Source: Arachnia propionica
GTDB lineage: Bacteria > Actinomycetota > Actinomycetes > Propionibacteriales > Propionibacteriaceae
Assembly: GCF_037055325.1 (NCBI RefSeq)
Contig: NZ_CP146373.1
Coordinates: forward strand, 806,001-870,000
DNA length: 64,000 nucleotides
Direction: 5' to 3'
The position numbers and the translations under genes were made by a program. This document shows, one piece after another, positions 26,615 through 35,898 of the stretch. Positions within the stretch are counted from its first letter, which is position 1; each line of letters begins with the position of its first letter. Below the pieces are notes generated by a model. It searched no databases. It was given only the letters and a program-made list of their open reading frames with translations, and was not told where the DNA came from.

Positions 26615-27568
26615 GTGACTGCTGTACATCCGGATGGACGTCGCCTGCTCCGCATCGAGGCCAAGAACGCCGAGACCCCGATCGAACGCAAACCCGGCTG
26701 GATCCGCACCACCGCCCGCACAGGCCCGAATTATGAGGATCTGCAGCAGATCGTGCAGACAGCGGACCTGCACACCGTCTGCCGCGAGGCGAACTGTCCC
26801 AACATCTTCGAGTGTTGGGAGGATCGCGAATCCACCTTCCTGATCGGCGGTGACCAGTGCACCCGACGCTGCGATTTCTGTCAGATCACATCCGCGAAAC
26901 CTGAGGGCTATGACCCGGCCGAGCCCATGCGTGTCGCCGCCTCGGTGAAGAAGATGGGGCTGCGTTACGCCACCGTCACCGGTGTTTGCCGCGACGACCT
27001 GCCCGACCAGGGCGCCTGGCTGTATGCCGAGACCATCCGCCAGATCCACGCAGTCAATCCCGGGGTCGGGGTGGAGATGCTGGCCCCCGACTTCTCCGCG
27101 AAACCGGACCTGGTGGGCCAGGTGCTGGAAACCCGGCCCGAGGTGTTCGCCCACAACGTGGAGACCGTGCCGCGGATCTTCAAACGCATCCGCCCGGCCT
27201 TCCGCTACGACCGCTCCCTCGACGTGCTGAGGATGAGCCGGGATGCGGGGCTGGTAACGAAATCGAATCTGATTCTGGGGATGGGTGAGACCCGTGAGGA
27301 AATCTCCCAAGCCTTGGTGGACCTGCACGAGGCGGGAACCGAGTTGATCACCATCACCCAGTACCTGCGCCCAAACGCAACGCTGCACCCGATCTCCCGC
27401 TGGGTGCCCCCCGAGGAATTTGACGAGCTCGCCGAGGAAGCGAAACAAATCGGTTATTCTGGCGTGCTGTCCGGACCCCTCGTACGCTCGTCCTATCGAG
27501 CGGGCAGGCTGTACAGAACTGCCATGGAGGAACGCAAGAAGGCCGCGCGGAAGGCGGGTGTCAAATGA
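26615..27568 (+). CDS. lipA: Lipoyl synthase
   Basis: LipA inserts two sulfur atoms into the octanoyl chain with radical-SAM chemistry. The 317-residue protein has the auxiliary cluster motif [12 protein letters not shown] (C-x4-C-x5-C) and the radical-SAM motif CTRRCDFC (C-x3-C-x2-C). [19 protein letters not shown] and the C-terminal [11 protein letters not shown] are also typical. It begins with GTG and ends overlapping the DUF4191 gene. Confidence 0.97.
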   Translation: MTAVHPDGRRLLRIEAKNAETPIERKPGWIRTTARTGPNYEDLQQIVQTADLHTVCREANCPNIFECWEDRESTFLIGGDQCTRRCDFCQITSAKPEGYDPAEPMRVAASVKKMGLRYATVTGVCRDDLPDQGAWLYAETIRQIHAVNPGVGVEMLAPDFSAKPDLVGQVLETRPEVFAHNVETVPRIFKRIRPAFRYDRSLDVLRMSRDAGLVTKSNLILGMGETREEISQALVDLHEAGTELITITQYLRPNATLHPISRWVPPEEFDELAEEAKQIGYSGVLSGPLVRSSYRAGRLYRTAMEERKKAARKAGVK

Positions 27569-28371
27569 TGGCACGCAGCGAAAGGGCCCAAGAACTGGCC
27601 CAGCGACAGAAGGAACAGGCACGGAAACAGAAGGAGAAAGCGCGCGCAGAGAAATTGCGCCGCCGGAATTCTGACAATCCCGCCGACTGGGGGCAGATCC
27701 GTCAGATCACGGAGTCCTACAAACTTACGAAACAACAGGATCCCAAGCTGCCGTGGATCCTGCTCGCCGCTGGCCTCGGGCCGTTCGCTCTCATTCTGAT
27801 CCTCGGTTTCGTTCTCCACTCCCCCATCATGTGGGGTGTGTTGGGTCTCGCCGTCGGCCTGCTGGTGGCGCTGCTCGTGTTCACGCGGCGTGTCAAGCGC
27901 GCAGCCTTCACCCGCTACGAGGGGCAGGCGGGCTCCGCCGAACTGGCGCTGAATATGCTCGGCAAGAAGTGGAAACACACCATAGCGGTAGCGGTCACCC
28001 GCAACCGCGACTCCGCGAACGTGGTGCATCGCGCCATCGGTCCCGGTGGTCTCGTGCTGATCGGCGAAGGAAACTCCAAGGGCCTCAAGACCCTGCTCGC
28101 CTCTGAGAAGAAGAAACACGAGCAGGTCGCCTACGGCGTGGAGGTAGTCACCTTCGTGGTCGGCAGGGGCGGCGGACAGGTGCCCCTCGACCAGCTGGCC
28201 GACGAGATCAAAAAACTCCCGAAGTCCTTGAACACCTCGAAGATCACAGAGGTTGAGGACCGACTCCGGGCACTCGACGCGATGCGTCCGAAGCTTCCCA
28301 TGCCGAAGGGGCCCATGCCCACCGGCAAGGGAGGCATGAAGGGAGCCCGGCAGGCGATCCGGGGACGTTGA
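27565..28371 (+). CDS. DUF4191-type membrane protein
   Basis: The 268-residue protein has a strongly basic Gln/Lys-rich N-terminus ([20 protein letters not shown]), two membrane helices at about residues 68-112 ([37 protein letters not shown]), and a cytosolic C-terminal domain with [14 protein letters not shown]. It follows lipA with a 4-bp overlap, the same order as in mycobacteria (Rv2218-Rv2219). No function is established. Confidence 0.85.
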   Translation: MMARSERAQELAQRQKEQARKQKEKARAEKLRRRNSDNPADWGQIRQITESYKLTKQQDPKLPWILLAAGLGPFALILILGFVLHSPIMWGVLGLAVGLLVALLVFTRRVKRAAFTRYEGQAGSAELALNMLGKKWKHTIAVAVTRNRDSANVVHRAIGPGGLVLIGEGNSKGLKTLLASEKKKHEQVAYGVEVVTFVVGRGGGQVPLDQLADEIKKLPKSLNTSKITEVEDRLRALDAMRPKLPMPKGPMPTGKGGMKGARQAIRGR

Positions 28372-28455
28372 CGCGCCCCGGGAGACGGCTCACCGGTCGC
28401 CTGCGAAAGCATCCGTTGAGGCGATCCCCCGGTCTTCACTGGTAGCTTTCCGAAC

Positions 28456-30216
28456 GTGGCAAATCTGGTCAATCTGGAATCCGTCTCGCACGCCTTCGGC
28501 ACTCGTGTGCTGCTGGATGGGGTGAGCCTCGGGATCGGGGCGGGCGAGGTGATCGGCGTCGTCGGTCGCAACGGGGATGGGAAAACCACCCTGCTGCGCA
28601 TCCTGACAGGTGATCTGGTCCCCGATTCCGGGCGAGTGACGATCTCGAACTCCGCCTCCATCGGGGTGCTGAGCCAGCATCAAGCCGGATCCCCCGGCGA
28701 GACGATCCGGCAGGTGGTCCTGGACGGTGCGGCTGACCACACCTATGCGGCCCGGGCGGATCGGCGAGAGATCGTCGAGGCACTGCTGGCCGGTGTGGAC
28801 CTGGAACGTCCCATCGAGACCCTGTCTGGTGGCGAACGGCGGCGGGTCGGACTGGTCGAGGTGCTGCTCGGCGACCACGACCTGATCGTTCTGGATGAGC
28901 CCACCAACCATCTCGACGTGGAGGCGATCGCCTTCCTCGCCGCCCACCTGCGCTCCCGCACCGCAGCGGGGCTAGCAATGCTAGTTGTTAGCCATGACCG
29001 CTGGTTCTTGGATGCGGTGTGCACCCGCATCTGGGAGGTTCACGACGGTGTGGTGGATGCCTATGACGGCGGTTACGCGGCGTATGTGCTGGCGCGGGTG
29101 GAACGGCAACGACAGGCCGCGGCCACGGAAGCACGCCGCAGGAACCTGGCGCGTAAAGAACTGGCGTGGTTGCGGCGAGGAGCCCCGGCTCGCACCTCGA
29201 AGCCGAAGTTCCGCATCGAGGCGGCCGAGGCCCTCATCGGCGACGTGCCCCCACCACGTGACCGGCTGGCCCTGGAGAAGTTCGCCACCTCACGGCTCGG
29301 CAAGGATGTCTTCGACCTGATCAACGTCGACTATGCCGTTGAGAACCGCACACTCTTGGACCGACTCACCTGGTCCATCGGGCCGGGCGACCGAATCGGG
29401 CTGGTGGGCGTCAATGGCGCGGGCAAGAGCACCCTGCTGGATCTGCTGGCAGGCCTGAGATCCCCTCAGGGCGGAAAGATCAAGCGCGGCATCACGCTCA
29501 GGGTCGGTTACCTGTCGCAGGGTGTCGGGGAACTGGACGATGAGGATCGCGTGCTTCAGTCCGTCACCCGCCTGAAACAGGCGACGAAGTTGGCGACCGG
29601 TCGGGAGGCATCGGCCAGCAACCTTCTCGAGGAGTTCGGTTTCACCGGTGACAAACTGGTCGCCCGCATCGGCGACCTGTCCGGCGGAGAACGCCGCCGC
29701 CTCCAGTTCCTCCGGCTGCTGCTCGAGGAACCGAACGTCCTGCTCCTCGACGAACCGACCAATGACCTCGACATCGACACCCTCACGGTGATCGAGGACT
29801 ACCTGGACACCTGGCCGGGCACCCTGATAGTCGTCTCCCATGATCGCTACTTTCTGGAGCGCGTCACCGACGCTTCGTGGGCACTGCTGGGTGACGGCTC
29901 TTGCGTGTTGCTTCCCGGCGGGGTGGAGGAATACCTGGAGCGTCGTCGTGGGACGAGGAGCTCTTCCCCCGCGCCCGCTCCCCCGACCGGGGACAAGCCC
30001 CGATCCGATGCTGCACTCGAACGCGCCCGGAAGAAGGAGTTGGCACGCCTGGAGTCACAGCTTTCCAAGGTGGATTCCGAGATCAAGCGCATTCACGAAG
30101 CCATGACCACCGCGGCAACCGATTTCGAAAAGCTTGCTGCGCTGGATGCGGACCTGCGGACCGCCCGGGCTCGCAAGGACGAACTAGAAGAAGCCTGGCT
30201 GCTGGCGGCCGAGTGA
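28456..30216 (+). CDS. ABC-F family ATPase
   Basis: The 586-residue protein has two ABC domains and no membrane segments. Domain 1 has Walker A GRNGDGKTT, signature LSGGERRRV and DEPTNHLD; domain 2 has GVNGAGKST, LSGGERRRL and DEPTNDLD. A Lys/Arg-rich interdomain linker (LARKELAWLRRGAPARTSKP) and a C-terminal coiled coil (about 515-586) are seen. This is the Uup/Etta-like layout, implying action on ribosomes or other RNA-protein machines, not transport. A TAGCTT box ends 7 nt before the GTG start. Confidence 0.92.
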   Translation: MANLVNLESVSHAFGTRVLLDGVSLGIGAGEVIGVVGRNGDGKTTLLRILTGDLVPDSGRVTISNSASIGVLSQHQAGSPGETIRQVVLDGAADHTYAARADRREIVEALLAGVDLERPIETLSGGERRRVGLVEVLLGDHDLIVLDEPTNHLDVEAIAFLAAHLRSRTAAGLAMLVVSHDRWFLDAVCTRIWEVHDGVVDAYDGGYAAYVLARVERQRQAAATEARRRNLARKELAWLRRGAPARTSKPKFRIEAAEALIGDVPPPRDRLALEKFATSRLGKDVFDLINVDYAVENRTLLDRLTWSIGPGDRIGLVGVNGAGKSTLLDLLAGLRSPQGGKIKRGITLRVGYLSQGVGELDDEDRVLQSVTRLKQATKLATGREASASNLLEEFGFTGDKLVARIGDLSGGERRRLQFLRLLLEEPNVLLLDEPTNDLDIDTLTVIEDYLDTWPGTLIVVSHDRYFLERVTDASWALLGDGSCVLLPGGVEEYLERRRGTRSSSPAPAPPTGDKPRSDAALERARKKELARLESQLSKVDSEIKRIHEAMTTAATDFEKLAALDADLRTARARKDELEEAWLLAAE

Positions 30217-30224
30217 TTCACCTC

Positions 30225-30788
30225 CTATGAGGGCACCGGTCGATGTCGCATCCGCCCACCGCGCGGAGCAGCAATGATCGGCAACGGTTCGGTTCGCGGA
30301 ATGGGATCGCTCGCTAGGCGTCCATAGGTCACGACATCGATTCGTTGCCCGTCGATCAGGAATTTCTCCCGTTCGACGCCTTCCTGAACGAATCCCGCAG
30401 CGAGCGCCACTCCCCGGGAAGCGGAGTTGTTGACCCGGTGTCCGAGCTCCAGACGATGCAGTCCGCCTGACGCCAGGGCCCAGTTCGCAACGGCAACCGC
30501 CGCGCGGCCCGTCCAGCCACGTCCCCGCGCCACGGAATGGGTCCAGTACCAGAACCACGCGTTGCGGTTCCTGGAATCGACGCTCAGGGCAACGAGCCCG
30601 AAAAGCAGATCATTGTCTCCCACCATTGCGAACGGCAGATGTTCACCATCGGGAGCGAGCAGCCTTGCGACATAGGTCTCCGCCTCCGACATGTCGCTGA
30701 CTTGCCCCTGCCGAGCCATGTCGTCGGTTGATGTGAATGCATCCAGGACGCGGGACGTGTCACTGGCCTTTAGCAGACGAAGCCTCAT
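30225..30788 (-). CDS. GNAT acetyltransferase (RimJ/RimL type)
   Basis: The 187-residue protein has the RimJ-like pattern MRLRLLKASDTSRVLDAF at the start, GRGWTGRAAVAVANWALA for acetyl-CoA binding, and RLELGHRVNNSASRGVALAA then GFVQEGVEREKFLIDG. Substrate unknown. It converges on the ABC-F gene with only 8 bp between stops. Confidence 0.82.
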   Translation of the reverse strand: MRLRLLKASDTSRVLDAFTSTDDMARQGQVSDMSEAETYVARLLAPDGEHLPFAMVGDNDLLFGLVALSVDSRNRNAWFWYWTHSVARGRGWTGRAAVAVANWALASGGLHRLELGHRVNNSASRGVALAAGFVQEGVEREKFLIDGQRIDVVTYGRLASDPIPRTEPLPIIAAPRGGRMRHRPVPS

Positions 30789-30853
30789 TCCTATCCCTGG
30801 CCCTTCAAGTGATTCCGTATCACATCAGCGCAGCGCCCGGGCCATCGAGCCCG

Positions 30854-32012
30854 TCACACAATTCCGCCATCCGGTCGGCGGCGTCCTACAATCATTCGAT
30901 CGGCGAGCTGACGCACGACCAGCTTCGCCCAGTCAGTCCTCGATGCTTTCTTACTGCTCACCAGACGAGCGTTGCCGAATGCAACGCAGCGCATGACATC
31001 GTAGCGCTGCTCCAGCTGCAGCAGGATCCCTCTAGAGCAGCTGCTCTGAACCGTTCCCTCCCCACCATGCGTTATCGCGACGTCCACCAGATCTCCCAGA
31101 CGATGGGCCGGAATCCATCCGGTGACGTGCACTTTGCCCGGCAGCGTTTCACGATCCGCATCCGACAGGTACACCGCACTCGGGGAGATGATCTCGACGT
31201 CCGTACGTGAGGCACTGTGCGACGCGTCCAGCACGGGACGCCGATTCGCGGAACTACCCATCGCCACCAGGACAGCCAAACGACCACGTTCCCGGATGTT
31301 CCGGAGATCCTCCGCAACCGGTACCTGCAGCTGGGCATAGACCGGCCCCATTGCCACGTAATTTCTTCTCGGGCAGAGCGCACCAGGCCGGAATCAACTC
31401 GGACGGGGAGGCCAGCAGGTTGACATTGTCCTCGACGACATGGATCAGCGAGCGTGACACCTCACCCCCGCCCAGTCGACCGGAACCCCCTCGGCGTCGG
31501 CAACAGCCTCACCACAAGGTTCCGAAAAAACCGGACGGCGCTCTCGTCGATGAGCCGTTGCACCGTCGTTTCTCTGAGCAGGAATCCAGTGCGACGCATC
31601 TGGGCCATGTGCGGCATCAAGTAGGCGAAAGGCTTGACGCAGAACAACGACGCCTTCTCGACACGCGCGGATATCAACTGACTCGGCGTGGTGCCGATCA
31701 CCACTGCATCGACCTTCTGCTTCTGGATCAGGGCCCGCGCGCTGACCACCCGTCGCCGGACCATCGGGACCATGAACGGATAGCGGAAACCACGCCCATG
31801 ATCGAGATCCATTGCCATGCCAATCTCGGAATCGGTCATTTCAGGAGTCAAAGCCCGGTACTCGAACCCTGCTTTCTCGATCGGGGACGAGAAACGCTGC
31901 GAATATCCGCGAAGATGCACCGAACCCCGTGAAGCCAGCGGGCCACATCCATGCAGCGGGTGACCTCAGCAAAATTGAAGGTATCGGGCCCGAACAGCAG
32001 GGTCTTACTCAA
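30854..32012 (-). pseudogene. Decayed GT1-family glycosyltransferase
   Basis: The pieces of one protein lie in order in different frames. From about 32012: LSKTLLFGPDTFNFAEVTRC; then 31920-31462: GYSQRFSSPIEKAGFEYRAL; then near 31460-31370: SLIHVVEDNVNLLASPSELI; then 31357-30854: VHVTGWIPAHRLGDLVDVAI followed by THGGEG. The last piece is the nucleotide-sugar binding end of a GT1 glycosyltransferase. At least three frame changes are needed, for example at GAAGAAATT near 31373. No full-length product can be made. Confidence 0.78.
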
Positions 32013-32132
32013 CGCAGCTCACTGTATTCGCCGAAAGGTTGAGGGCACTAGTATCGACACACCATCCCGAGCCGAGCCCACAAATGGCCGATATGCCCTA
32101 AAGTGGATCAGGATCAGAAAGGAGGACACACG

Positions 32133-32237
32133 ATGAACCGGTCCACGTTCGGACCCGGTGTTGTCACCGGTTTCCTCCTGACCGTGCGTCTGCACCTGGA
32201 TCTTCAGCGCACCGCCGCTATGACCTGTCGCTTCTAA
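32133..32237 (+). CDS. Cysteine-type leader peptide (34 aa)
   Basis: AGGAGG lies 7 nt before the ATG. The 34-codon product ends LTVRLHLDLQRTAAMTCRF. Short actinobacterial leader peptides ahead of sulfur-metabolism operons share this kind of ending (V/RLHxDLxR...C-R), with cysteine codons near the stop, and are thought to sense cysteinyl-tRNA by ribosome stalling. It is upstream of the transporter gene by 100 bp, a length that could hold an attenuator. It is shorter than the length normally reported for genes. Confidence 0.7.
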   Translation: MNRSTFGPGVVTGFLLTVRLHLDLQRTAAMTCRF

Positions 32238-32337
32238 CGTTGTCTCGCCCTCGGTCGGTCTCGAGGATTTGAGGCCTTTTCCTTGATTCGCCGCCTTTTC
32301 AGGCGACCCCAGAACTTTTCCCGATTCAGGAATGAAC

Positions 32338-33429
32338 ATGTCTACACTCATCACCCATGGCTCCGGGTTACTCCTGGGAGCACTGCTGGGTTTCATTCTC
32401 CAACGCGGCCGTTTTTGCGTCACCGGCGCCTTCCGTGAGGTCTGGACCTCGGGTCGCACTCGCTGGCTCACCGCATATCTGATCGCCATCGCAGTGTCGT
32501 CTATCGGTTTCTTCACCCTGTTGCAGTTCAACCTGGTGAAGGACTCCGACACCCCGCTGACTCCCCTGGCAACCACGATCGGCTCCCTGATCTTCGGAGC
32601 TGGAATCATCCTCGCCGGTGGTTGCGCCACCGGAACCTACTATCGCGCCGGGGAAGGGTTGATCGGCTCCTGGCTGGCCCTGATCACCTACGCAGTCTCG
32701 GCTGCCATGATGAAAAAGGGTGTCCTGCGCCCCGTCAACGATGGGCTGCAGAACGCGAATAACACCGGCTTGACCACCCTGCACGGAGCCCTGGATGTGA
32801 CTCCGTGGCTCTTCGTATTCGCCTTGACCGGAGGCGTCTCATGGCTCACATGGCGACATCTCCGCGCAGAGCGAAATCTGAAGGTCGCTTCCCTGCCCCC
32901 GCTACGAACCGGCCTGGCTCATCTGCTGTTCGAGAAGCCATGGCATCCATTCGTTTCGGCAATACTCATCGGAGTAATCGCAACTTTGGCGTACCCCTTG
33001 AGCTACTCGACTGGGCGAGAATCCGGTTTGGGGATCACCACTCCCTCAGCGAACCTTGCCCACGGACTCATCGCTGGAGACCTGTCCGAACTGACCAACT
33101 GGGGAACACTGCTGGTGGTGGGCATCATCATCGGTTCCTACATCGCCGCGAAAGCTTCCGGAGAGTTTCGGCTCCGCGTCCCGGATACCGGCACCCTGGT
33201 CAAGGCGCTGCTCGGCGGACTGGCTATGGGCATCGGAGCAAGCCTGGCGGGCGGGTGCACCATCGGAGGCTCCCTCGTTGGTTCAGCCGAGCTCAGTCTT
33301 AACGGTTTTCTCTCCTTCGCTGGATTCTTCGCCGGGGTCGGGGTAGCCGCGAAGCTGTTCCTCAGGCCACGCCAGAAAAGGCTGGCATCTGATATTTCCT
33401 CTCCCGCCGCTGCACCTACAACAATCTGA
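32338..33429 (+). CDS. YeeE/YedE (TsuA-type) sulfur transporter
   Basis: The 363-residue membrane protein carries the conserved cysteine motifs of the YeeE/YedE family: RGRFCVTGAFRE near residue 23-34, GGCATGTYYRAGEG near 100, and GGCTIGGSLVGS near 300. Related TsuA proteins import thiosulfate; selenium uptake is an alternative reported for other family members. AGGA precedes the ATG at 32338, which is preferred over the ATG 6 nt upstream. It is followed by the TusA-like gene, matching the TsuA-TsuB arrangement. Confidence 0.87.
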   Translation: MSTLITHGSGLLLGALLGFILQRGRFCVTGAFREVWTSGRTRWLTAYLIAIAVSSIGFFTLLQFNLVKDSDTPLTPLATTIGSLIFGAGIILAGGCATGTYYRAGEGLIGSWLALITYAVSAAMMKKGVLRPVNDGLQNANNTGLTTLHGALDVTPWLFVFALTGGVSWLTWRHLRAERNLKVASLPPLRTGLAHLLFEKPWHPFVSAILIGVIATLAYPLSYSTGRESGLGITTPSANLAHGLIAGDLSELTNWGTLLVVGIIIGSYIAAKASGEFRLRVPDTGTLVKALLGGLAMGIGASLAGGCTIGGSLVGSAELSLNGFLSFAGFFAGVGVAAKLFLRPRQKRLASDISSPAAAPTTI

Positions 33430-33455
33430 CCACCCACCACAACACAAGGAGAATC

Positions 33456-33686
33456 ATGTCCACCATTCATACGTTGGAGACCGCGGGCGAGGTCTGCCCG
33501 TTCCCCTTGGCAGAGGCCAAGATTGCCATCGAGAAAATCCCCAGCGGCGATCAGCTACGGATCAACTTCGACTGCACCCAGGCCACAGAGGCAATTCCGC
33601 GTTGGGCTGCCGAAAACGGCTATCCAGTGACGGCCTTCGAACGCGTTGGTGAGGCGGGATGGACCATCACAGTCACCAAACCCTGA
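33456..33686 (+). CDS. TusA-family sulfur carrier protein (TsuB-like)
   Basis: The 76-residue protein has the CPxP motif (GEVCPFPLAEAKIAIEKI, Cys at residue 14) of TusA sulfurtransferases. It probably accepts sulfur from the neighbouring transporter. AAGGAGAA lies before the ATG, and the gene ends just before a strong hairpin. Confidence 0.9.
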   Translation: MSTIHTLETAGEVCPFPLAEAKIAIEKIPSGDQLRINFDCTQATEAIPRWAAENGYPVTAFERVGEAGWTITVTKP

Positions 33687-33691
33687 CCTCA

Positions 33692-33727
33692 CAGGAGCCG
33701 GCCCACCTCGCTGTTGGCCGGCTCCTG
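33692..33727 (+). terminator. Strong hairpin after the tusA-like gene
   Basis: CAGGAGCCGGCC and GGCCGGCTCCTG form a perfect 12-bp stem with a 12-nt loop. There is no T-run after it, so it may be an intrinsic-like or Rho-assisted terminator for the sulfur unit. Confidence 0.75.
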
Positions 33728-33873
33728 CATCTCTCAATTCCACATGCGCCTAGCCAGGCTTCCGCATTCCCTGCAGGGAAGTCCGTGATGAGGCTCTCGT
33801 CACCAGAAACAGGGGGAATCGCTTGACGCTTCGTGGTGTCGTCCCGAACCGGTGACGCGTCTGCGGTCATGAC

Positions 33874-34116
33874 TCAGTCATCATCTTCGGTCTTCGGGCC
33901 CCTTTCAGCATTGACTGATTTCCCGGAATCAAAATATTTGTCACGCAGGTATGTTCCGATTCCAACTGCCAGTGCGATGGGAATCGGGTCAATCATGATC
34001 CGCCACCACGGTAGCGCGAAATCCTGTCTCAGTAACGTTGAGCTCCACAGGTAAAGCCCGATGATCAGCGCTGTGAAGACACCAAGACCTGCCGGACTAA
34101 CGATGAAACGTCTCAT
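33874..34116 (-). CDS. Small two-helix membrane protein next to the Cys-rich secreted peptide
   Basis: The 80-residue product begins MRRFIVSPAGLGVFTALIIG and has two hydrophobic helices (about 5-28 and 38-58) and an acidic, polar C-terminus (PKTEDDD). It starts 5 nt after the end of the Cys-rich precursor gene, so the two are probably one unit. It could be an immunity or processing partner; that is inference from size and position only. Confidence 0.55.
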   Translation of the reverse strand: MRRFIVSPAGLGVFTALIIGLYLWSSTLLRQDFALPWWRIMIDPIPIALAVGIGTYLRDKYFDSGKSVNAERGPKTEDDD

Positions 34117-34121
34117 TGCGA

Positions 34122-34693
34122 TCACGTGCAGGCGTTGTCGAAGTCCGGCAGATTTCCGATCTCGTGAAACACACCGCTGCACACGACTCCCGTGATAACG
34201 CCGCCGGGGCCGGAAACGACTCCAGCAGCACCTGCGGCACCAACACAGAGGAGGTTCGTTCCAGCCCACCAGGCCCAGAAGGCCACACGCGCTTGCCAGC
34301 ACCTGCAGCAGGACTCCGCGTTGGATTCGCTCCTGGGTGCGCCGTCAACCAGCGCCACCGAGGGTTGTCCGTCATCCTGGGTGCCGATAACCTCGAAGTG
34401 CTTGCCGGCGGTGACCTCGACAAACCGCTGCGCCTGGTCGCGGGTCATGACGGATGCGAAGGTCTCAAGCCACTGAGTGGTGACCTCTTCGCTGGGAGCA
34501 TTCTCGAAGGTCGCCATCAGGGCATCGCTCTTCTGTAGGGTGTTAGCGATCTCCGCGATCTGCGCAGGGTCCTTCACCAGCGTGCTGGATACCGAGACAG
34601 GCGTAGGCGTGCTGCTGTCAGAATCCGCATGAGCAGGAAGCACCACCATCACCACTGAGACGAGCCTGAGGAATACGGGGGAATCGACTTCAT
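34122..34693 (-). pseudogene. Secreted Cys-rich peptide precursor, bacteriocin-like, frameshifted in the signal peptide
   Basis: The coding frame 34122-34655 begins at a GTG within a hydrophobic stretch ending PAHADSD, a clipped signal peptide. GGAGGT is 5 nt before an ATG at 34693 in another frame, giving MKSIPP; one added C in the C5 run (34677-34681) would join them into MKSIPPVFLRLVSVVMVVLP followed by AHA and a cleavage site. The mature protein has a polar domain and a C-terminal 66 residues rich in Gly/Ala/Val with six cysteines (ESCCRCWQ, NLLCVGAAGAAG, GVVCSGVF, DNACT). This resembles hydrophobic Cys-rich bacteriocins such as the halocin C8-like group, at the level of pattern only. The frame break may be an error or genuine. 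Confidence 0.5.
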
Positions 34694-35156
34694 TTTCGAC
34701 CTCCGGTCTGCAAGGTTACGAATGGGCTCATCGATTATGAAGCGCCCAGTTCGCACCACACTACGTCGCCGTCTCGACGTCGGTCAAGAGACGCCGACAG
34801 GGTCCTCCCCACACATCTTTTATTGAATAATTCAGCACCACTAAGCCAGCTCAGTTTCCCCGAAATACTTAGACAGGAACGACCGGAAGCAATCGCGACC
34901 GGGAAACTCATCCACAAGCACGTCATCGGCCAACACAATGCCCCATCAGAGCACAAAGGTAGAGAGCGGCTAAGCCGGGTTACTCACTGCGCAAGCTGGC
35001 CGCGTCGAAACCACAGTAACCGCATCCCGGGACTCGTATGACCGAGGTCGGTTGAGCGTCACCGTCACCAACCACCGGCCCCGGCCCCGGCCCACCAATC
35101 CTGCACAGGTCGGCGGATCGCTTCTCGCACCCATCGCCCATCCGGACCGACGCATG
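34694..35156. other. Gap without a confident gene
   Basis: This 463-bp interval lies between divergent genes and is less GC-rich than its surroundings in its first half (ATCTTTTATTGAATAATTC at 34814-34832). Short open frames on both strands show no recognisable domain. It must contain the promoters of the two flanking units. Confidence 0.4.
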
Positions 35157-35196
35157 TATGATTCATCAAATGATGAACTCATCATTTGATGAATCA
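35157..35196 (+). promoter_or_regulatory. -10 box and 38-bp palindromic operator over the start of the ABC exporter operon
   Basis: TATGAT at 35157-35162 is followed after 7 nt by an ATG at 35170. From 35159 to 35196 there is a perfect palindrome with 18-bp arms (TGATTCATCAAATGATGA, spacer AC, and its reverse complement). It covers the -10 box, the transcription start and the start codon. The TetR-family gene that ends the operon is the obvious candidate to bind it and shut off transcription. Confidence 0.7.
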
Positions 35197-35898
35197 GCAG
35201 TATCCGCGTCCGGCCTCGTCGTCAGGCGCGGCCGCAACGAGATCCTCCACGAGGTCTCCTTCTCCCTGCCCCGCGGCTCCGTCACGGGGTTGCTGGGTCC
35301 CTCGGGCTGCGGGAAAACCACCCTGATGCGCACCCTCATGGGAGTACAGCGCATCACCGCGGGCTCGGCAACGTTGCTGGGCCTGCCGGCCGGGCATCCG
35401 AGGTTGCGTCACCGGGTGGCATACACCTCACAGGCCGTGAGCATCTACACCGATGCTTCCCTGCTGGCCAACACCACGTATTTCGCACGCCTGCTGGCAG
35501 CCGGACGCGACTCGGCGCGCCGAGCTATCGAAAGGGCGCAGCTGGACGGCCTGGAGCACCGCCGCATTGATCAGCTGTCCGGGGGTCAGGCGAGCAGGGC
35601 TTCCCTGGCCTGCGCACTAGTGGGCGATCCGGAGGTGTTGATCCTCGACGAACCGACGGTGGGCCTGGATCCCCTGACCAGGCAGGCCTTGTGGGAATTG
35701 TTCCGCGACCTTGCCAGCCAGGGAACCACGCTGCTGGTGTCCAGCCACGTCATGGACGAGGCAACTCGCTGTGATTCCGTGTTGTTCATGCGGGACGGAT
35801 GGTTCCTGGCCCACGAACCTGTGGCAGTTCTCCAGCGTAGAACGAAAACTAGTACTCCCGAGGATGCTTTCGTGGCCCTGATCGAGGAGGCGGCATGA
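35170..35898 (+). CDS. ABC transporter ATPase of a drug/antibiotic-type exporter
   Basis: The ATPase (about 242 residues) has Walker A GPSGCGKTT, Q-loop YTSQAVSIYTD, signature LSGGQASRASLA, Walker B VLILDEP and H-loop SSHVMDEATRC. The layout is like the DrrA/CcmA group. The start at 35170 fits the leaderless -10 box; in-frame ATGs exist at 35158 and 35173. Its stop overlaps the permease start (ATGA). Confidence 0.9.
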   Translation: MMNSSFDESAVSASGLVVRRGRNEILHEVSFSLPRGSVTGLLGPSGCGKTTLMRTLMGVQRITAGSATLLGLPAGHPRLRHRVAYTSQAVSIYTDASLLANTTYFARLLAAGRDSARRAIERAQLDGLEHRRIDQLSGGQASRASLACALVGDPEVLILDEPTVGLDPLTRQALWELFRDLASQGTTLLVSSHVMDEATRCDSVLFMRDGWFLAHEPVAVLQRRTKTSTPEDAFVALIEEAA

